From a virus, in the IMG/VR virus record IMGVR_UViG_3300044699_000095, positions 1-37,369 of that record: a DNA stretch of 37,369 nt; one strand, 5' to 3'. Made by a program: the position numbers and the translations under genes. Below, in pieces: positions 33,876 through 37,369 of this stretch. The notes under the pieces were generated by a model, which ran no database searches, was not told the origin of the DNA, and worked only from the letters and a program-made list of their open reading frames with translations. Numbering within the stretch: position 1 is the stretch's first letter; each line of letters begins with the position of its first letter.

Positions 33876-34148
33876 TTACAGCGGATCGAGCCCCCACTCG
33901 GTCGCGGTTTCGATCCAGTGGCGGATCGCGGCTTCCGTCCATAGCCTGCCAATCCTGGCGCGCAGGTTGAGAAGCATCGCGTCCGTGCCGGGGCTGCTCA
34001 TCTGATCCCACACCGGAGACATGATCCACTGGCGCAGGTAGGCCTGAATCAGCTCAATGTCGTGTATCCCGAGACGCTGCCCGCGGAGGTAACGCTTGAT
34101 GGCCGGCGGGAGCTCCGTGCTGCTCGAGTGCTGCCAGTACAGCGGCAT
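33876..34148 (-). CDS. Hypothetical protein (90 aa)
   Basis: Helical protein with LPPAIKRYLRGQRLGIHDIE, LIQAYLRQWIMSPVWDQ and LRARIGRLWTEAAIRHWIE then GLDPL, a pattern familiar from short phage proteins. ATG at 34148 has AGGGA upstream; a start at 34178 would add ten residues. Function unknown. Confidence 0.6.
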   Translation of the reverse strand: MPLYWQHSSSTELPPAIKRYLRGQRLGIHDIELIQAYLRQWIMSPVWDQMSSPGTDAMLLNLRARIGRLWTEAAIRHWIETATEWGLDPL

Positions 34149-34219
34149 TCCGATGTCCCTAGCTCTTCTCAATCCCATCTGCGGTATGCTGGACCTGACT
34201 TATACTGCGAAATCTTGGC

Positions 34220-34249
34220 AGCGGGCGTTACACGCGCCCGCTTTCTTTT
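34220..34249 (+). terminator. Rho-independent terminator
   Basis: AGCGGGCG-TTACACG-CGCCCGCT (34220-34242), perfect 8-bp stem, then TTCTTTT. It reads in the plus direction and would stop transcripts from the recombinase side before the terminase operon. Confidence 0.8.
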
Positions 34250-34267
34250 CGACTGCGCTGCAATTCC

Positions 34268-34423
34268 CTACTTGAACAGCATCGGGGCCAGAGAGGCGAG
34301 CACCCAGAATGCGAGGCCCGCCGACATCAGCGCGGGATAGTACGGATTTGGAGCGGCCCACCATCGGGACAGGGCTCCGAGGACGAACAACACAAACGCG
34401 AACACCAGACAGACGAGCGGCAT
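34268..34423 (-). CDS. Small membrane protein with two helices (51 aa)
   Basis: ATG at 34423 with AGGAG upstream, TAG at 34268-34270. The product has two membrane helices, VCLVFAFVLFVLGALS and LMSAGLAFWVLASLAPM, joined by WWAAPNPYYP. Size and topology would fit a small holin-like or superinfection protein, but no lysin gene is next to it, so the role is open. Not called by length-limited gene finding. Confidence 0.6.
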   Translation of the reverse strand: MPLVCLVFAFVLFVLGALSRWWAAPNPYYPALMSAGLAFWVLASLAPMLFK

Positions 34424-34555
34424 AACTTCAACTCCTGCTTGTGCCCTGCGGCATCAACACGGTACGATACATCCAAAGTATAGTGACACACCCCGCCGGG
34501 CCGGGGCCGGAAGAATTCTCCAAAATAGCCCGCATTCCCCTTCATCAGCCTAGTT

Positions 34556-34852
34556 GTGCCTCAATCTTCGCCCGCAAAAGTACCCGTATTCACGCAGTAC
34601 GGGATGCTCGAAATGGCCGATCCGGCACGTGTGCGCCAGCTCGCGCAGGCCACGAATGCCGAGTTCGTCATACGGCATAAAGACCGGCAGTTGATGCGGA
34701 TCAACCTCACCAGTTACGGCGAGGATTACGGGCGCCGCGGGCGCAATGGCAACCCGCAAAAAGACGTGTATAACGCCGAGAGCGACCAGAACCCGCCTCG
34801 GGTCTGGGACTTCAAGCGCCACTGCGGGGAGCGGGCGGGCGAGCACTCATGA
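34556..34852 (+). CDS. Hypothetical protein (98 aa)
   Basis: GTG start. Reads VPVFTQYGMLEMADPARVRQ, LAQATNAEFVIRHKDRQLMR, INLTSYGEDYGRRG, a possible small alpha/beta domain with a basic, Gly-rich tail. First gene of the terminase operon; TATAGT at 34479-34484 may be its -10 but no good -35 is seen. Confidence 0.55.
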   Translation: MPQSSPAKVPVFTQYGMLEMADPARVRQLAQATNAEFVIRHKDRQLMRINLTSYGEDYGRRGRNGNPQKDVYNAESDQNPPRVWDFKRHCGERAGEHS

Positions 34853-35055
34853 CCGTGGGCGACCTCAAAAAGCTGCTCGCGCCGCTCGACGATGCGCTGC
34901 CCGTCATCGTCGTGGCGCCCTGCCTGGATGAAGACGGCGACGACTGCGAGACGTGGTTCTCGGTGCGCGCGGTGACCGCCAAAATGGACGAGGACACCGG
35001 GGAAGAATACGCAAACTTTGAGTGTGACCGGTTGGATGGTTTCGAGGTTCCATGA
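34849..35055 (+). CDS. Hypothetical protein (68 aa)
   Basis: ATGA-coupled on both sides. MTVGDLKKLLAPLDDALPVI and VVAPCLDEDGDDCETWFSV; the TVGDLKxLL-x-x-LD-x-PV start is frequent in small acidic phage proteins of unknown function. Confidence 0.65.
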   Translation: MTVGDLKKLLAPLDDALPVIVVAPCLDEDGDDCETWFSVRAVTAKMDEDTGEEYANFECDRLDGFEVP

Positions 35056-35453
35056 CCGCGACTGGTGTCCAATTGTTACGCGAGCGGTTGGGCCGATTAA
35101 CGCAGGAAGAGTTTGCCGCGCATATGCACGTTACCACTCGTACCGTGGCCCGATGGGAGAATAAAAGCACTCCTCTGATTTCCCCGTTCGCACTTGAGCG
35201 ACTGTTAAGCATTGCTCGCAGTAGCGGAGAGGAAAGGGCAGCGCAAATATTCGAGCAAGCACTAGATCAGGCCTCTAAGTTAAAGCGTGGCCGAGGGTGG
35301 GTGCGACAAACCGCGAGCCCCGACCTCCCGCAGACGCCCGTAGAGCGAGTGCTGGTCGCACAATTCTTGGAGAATTACCGGCGCGGTCCGGTCCTCAATT
35401 TCATCCCGCTGCCAAATCCCTGCGGAGATTTCCTGTCTGATGACGGCTACTGA
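35052..35453 (+). CDS. XRE-family HTH regulator (133 aa)
   Basis: N-terminal HTH: ATGVQLLRERLGRLTQEEFA, AHMHVTTRTVARWENKSTP, where the second helix and R-T-V-A-R-W-E are typical of XRE repressors. The rest is a helical part (LERLLSIARSSGEERAAQIF) and a Pro-rich tail. ATGA-coupled to the upstream gene and overlapping the terminase start by 14 bases. It may regulate the late operon or act as the DNA-recognition partner of the terminase. Confidence 0.7.
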   Translation: MTATGVQLLRERLGRLTQEEFAAHMHVTTRTVARWENKSTPLISPFALERLLSIARSSGEERAAQIFEQALDQASKLKRGRGWVRQTASPDLPQTPVERVLVAQFLENYRRGPVLNFIPLPNPCGDFLSDDGY

Positions 35454-37005
35454 CGCCGAAGCTGAACTCATCGAGTTCATCGCGCAGTTTCGGGATGACC
35501 CCTACGGCTTTGTGATGGCGGCTTACCCTTGGGGCGAACCCCGAACACCGCTAGCGGATTACGCGGGCCCGGACCAGTGGCAGGCCGAGCTGCTGCAAGA
35601 GATCGGCGCCGAGGTGCGGAAGCGCGGCTTCGACGGGCTGAACGCGGTAGGGCCGATCCGCCAGGCCATTTCGAGCGGCCACGGCATCGGGAAGAGCACG
35701 ACTTCCGCCTGGCTCGCGAATTGGATCATGTCCACGCGCCCGAATTCGCAGGGCACCATCACCAGCAACACCTTCGCGCAGCTCAGTACGAAGACCTGGC
35801 CGGCGATCCTGAAGTGGACGCGCATGTTGATCACCGGCCACTGGTTCGTGGCCGGCCAGGAAAAGATCTTCGCCAAAGCGGCGCCCGAATCCTGGTTCGT
35901 GACCGCACAGACCTGCAGGCGGGAAAACAGCGAAGCCTTCCACGGGCAGCATGCGGCCCGGTCCACGTCCTGGTATCTCTTCGACGAGGCCTCGGCCATC
36001 CCTGACGAGATCTGGAACGCGGCCGAGGGCGGCCTGACGGACGGCGAGCCGATGATTTTTGCGTGGGGCAACCCCACGCGGAACACCGGCAAGTTTCACC
36101 GCATCGTCTTCGGCAGCGAGCGGGACCGGTGGAGCCAGAAGATCATCGATTCCCGCACCGCGAAGTTTACGAACAAGGCGCTGCTCGAGGAGTGGATCAA
36201 CGATTACGGCGAAGATTCCGATTTCGTCCGGGTCCGTGTCCGCGGGATCGCGCCGCGCGCCGGTGAGTTGCAGTACATCGATCAGGAGCGGGTCTGGCAG
36301 GCACAACAGCGCGCGGAGTCAAGCTTTCCAGACGATCCCCTGATTGCTGGATTCGACGTCGCCGGCCGGGGCGGGATGTTCAACCTGCCCGGGGCCAGGA
36401 GCGATGGCGGCGACAGCGGCGCCGCCCGGCGGGACAGCGGCGGTTCCGGCGCCTGGAACGTGATCGCGTTCCGCCGAGGCCTGGACGCGCGCAGCATTCC
36501 GGCAGTCCGGATCTCGGGCGAGGACACGCGCGATCGCAGCGTCATGATGGCGAAGCTGACCGAGATCCTCTCGGACAAGCGGCCCACCCACCGGGTCGCG
36601 ATGATGTTCGTCGATTCGGCCTTCGGCGCGCCCTACGTCGAGCGGCTGCGCACGATGGGCTACGACAACGTGATGGAAGTGAACTTCGGCGCGCCGTCCC
36701 ACGACCGCCACCAGGCGAACATGCGCGCCTACATGTGGAGCCGGATGAAAGAGTGGCTGCTGAAAGGCGCGATTCCCGCGGACAACATCCTGGAGACGGA
36801 CCTGACTGGGCCCGGCTACCACCTCAACAAAAGCGAGCAGCTCGTGATCGAGAGCAAGCAGGACATGGTGAAGCGCGGGATTGCGTCTCCGGACTACGGC
36901 GATGCGCTGGCGCTGACGTTCGCGGCGTTCGTGCCGCCGGTGGCGCCGGCCGCGGCGCAGGAACTGGGGCGCGGGTTCGGGGGCGGCGGTTCATGGATGG
37001 GGTGA
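35440..37005 (+). CDS. terL: Terminase large subunit
   Basis: 521 residues, intact. ATPase half: Walker A SSGHGIGKST at about residues 77-86, Walker B WYLFDEAS at about 178-185, and a coupling segment FAWGNPTRNTGKFHRI. Nuclease half: AGFDVAGRGG near 303, MFVDSAFGAPYVERL near 388 and DYGDALALTFAAF near 485 supply the acidic RNase H-like metal ligands. It cuts concatemers and drives DNA through the portal. A Gly/Ser/Asp-rich insert follows the first nuclease Asp. No frameshift, unlike most virion genes here. Confidence 0.95.
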   Translation: MTATDAEAELIEFIAQFRDDPYGFVMAAYPWGEPRTPLADYAGPDQWQAELLQEIGAEVRKRGFDGLNAVGPIRQAISSGHGIGKSTTSAWLANWIMSTRPNSQGTITSNTFAQLSTKTWPAILKWTRMLITGHWFVAGQEKIFAKAAPESWFVTAQTCRRENSEAFHGQHAARSTSWYLFDEASAIPDEIWNAAEGGLTDGEPMIFAWGNPTRNTGKFHRIVFGSERDRWSQKIIDSRTAKFTNKALLEEWINDYGEDSDFVRVRVRGIAPRAGELQYIDQERVWQAQQRAESSFPDDPLIAGFDVAGRGGMFNLPGARSDGGDSGAARRDSGGSGAWNVIAFRRGLDARSIPAVRISGEDTRDRSVMMAKLTEILSDKRPTHRVAMMFVDSAFGAPYVERLRTMGYDNVMEVNFGAPSHDRHQANMRAYMWSRMKEWLLKGAIPADNILETDLTGPGYHLNKSEQLVIESKQDMVKRGIASPDYGDALALTFAAFVPPVAPAAAQELGRGFGGGGSWMG

Positions 37006-37009
37006 GACG

Positions 37010-37159
37010 GTGAGCATTCACTACTACGACCCCAAGTGCGAAGAGTTGGCGCGGTTCTTCCTGACTACTGAAACTACCAAACCCGGCGAGGAGCAGGTCA
37101 CCCGGCTGGCCGGCAGGATCCAGCAGGCTATCGAAGAGTTTCTCGAATCTGAATTGTAA
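37010..37159 (+). CDS. Small hypothetical protein (49 aa)
   Basis: GTG at 37010 starts four bases after the terminase stop. The product (IHYYDPKCEELARFFLTTE, EEQVTRLAGRIQQAIEEFLE) is helical and acidic. Co-transcribed with terminase. Confidence 0.55.
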   Translation: MSIHYYDPKCEELARFFLTTETTKPGEEQVTRLAGRIQQAIEEFLESEL

Positions 37160-37212
37160 ATGGATGGGAAGTGTTGCGAGATAACCACAGTTTGTTGGGA
37201 GCATGTGACCTG

Positions 37213-37362
37213 ATGCAACCCGATGAACTCGACATTCCGCTCAACACGCCGGAAGGCCAGATCCTGCTCGGCGCTCGCGACGTGATCGCGGAAGAAGCGT
37301 TCGCGAGAAGTTCAGAAAAGAATAGCTGCGGATTCTTATCCGACCTAGTTTCAGTTGGTTAA
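37213..37362 (+). CDS. Late-operon small protein interrupted by the window edge
   Basis: ATG at 37213. The reading MQPDELDIPLNTPEGQILLG and ARDVIAEEAFAR is good until about 37310. In the given sequence it then continues to TAA at 37360-37362 through unconvincing residues. If positions 37314-37323 are joined to the identical bases 1-10, and one A is restored, the frame becomes KFRKESKRIEKMS and ends in TGA at 34-36, overlapping the GTG at 33. I think the last 46 bases of the window are foreign or wrongly assembled. Confidence 0.5.
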   Translation: MQPDELDIPLNTPEGQILLGARDVIAEEAFARSSEKNSCGFLSDLVSVG

Positions 37363-37369
37363 GTCGTGC

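Noticed and set aside
33604-34005. Plus-strand 133-aa open frame
   Set aside because: Poor composition and overlaps the convincing minus-strand gene at 33876.
1-37369. tRNA, rRNA or CRISPR arrays
   Set aside because: I saw no cloverleaf with a CCA-adjacent T-loop, no rRNA-like stretch and no regularly spaced repeats with unique spacers.

Overview
The window reads as an almost complete genome of a GC-rich, tailed, probably temperate phage of the P22-like (short-tailed, podovirus) type, opened at an arbitrary point. The virion genes are recognisable: P22-type portal, scaffold, coat, gp4-like and gp10-like tail accessory proteins, tailspike, DNA ejection proteins and a large terminase. Two tyrosine recombinases, a HigBA toxin-antitoxin pair and a replication-like block argue for a temperate lifestyle. 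Codon use and protein style suggest a high-GC soil or environmental bacterium as host; I cannot name it from sequence alone.

Layout. 33-20065 (+): late virion operon (small kinase, portal, scaffold, coat, decoration or neck proteins, gp4-like protein with a duplicated domain, tailspike, gp4-collagen fusion, gp10-like protein, S74 self-cleaving fibre, acetyltransferase, three ejection proteins), closed by a strong terminator at 20095-20127. 20149-21827: HigBA and a short integrase. 21991-23996: mostly minus-strand small genes with a terminase-small-subunit-like gene, plus two small plus-strand genes. 24017-26505 (+): a small-gene operon behind a sigma70-type promoter that carries a perfect 18-bp palindrome. 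26499-32067 (-): a tightly packed operon of some 18 small genes, many joined by ATGA overlaps, led by a replication-like gene region that holds three copies of a 26-bp inverted repeat. 32433-33379 (+): second tyrosine recombinase. 33876-34423 (-): two small genes. 34556-37362 (+): small genes, an XRE-type regulator and the large terminase.

The large terminase at the right end and the portal at the left end are adjacent in a normal phage late operon, and the last gene at the right end appears to continue into the first bases of the window. The molecule is therefore most likely circular or circularly permuted.

A dominant feature is sequence quality. At least 14 conserved genes are broken by one-base indels. 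Where the correct reading can be inferred, a base is gained or lost in a short homopolymer and the protein continues in another frame. The gp10, S74 and ejection genes (11.7-18.9 kb) carry most of them, whereas terminase, scaffold, both gp4-like genes and HigBA are intact. I treat these as probable sequencing or assembly errors and annotate each as one gene spanning the breaks.
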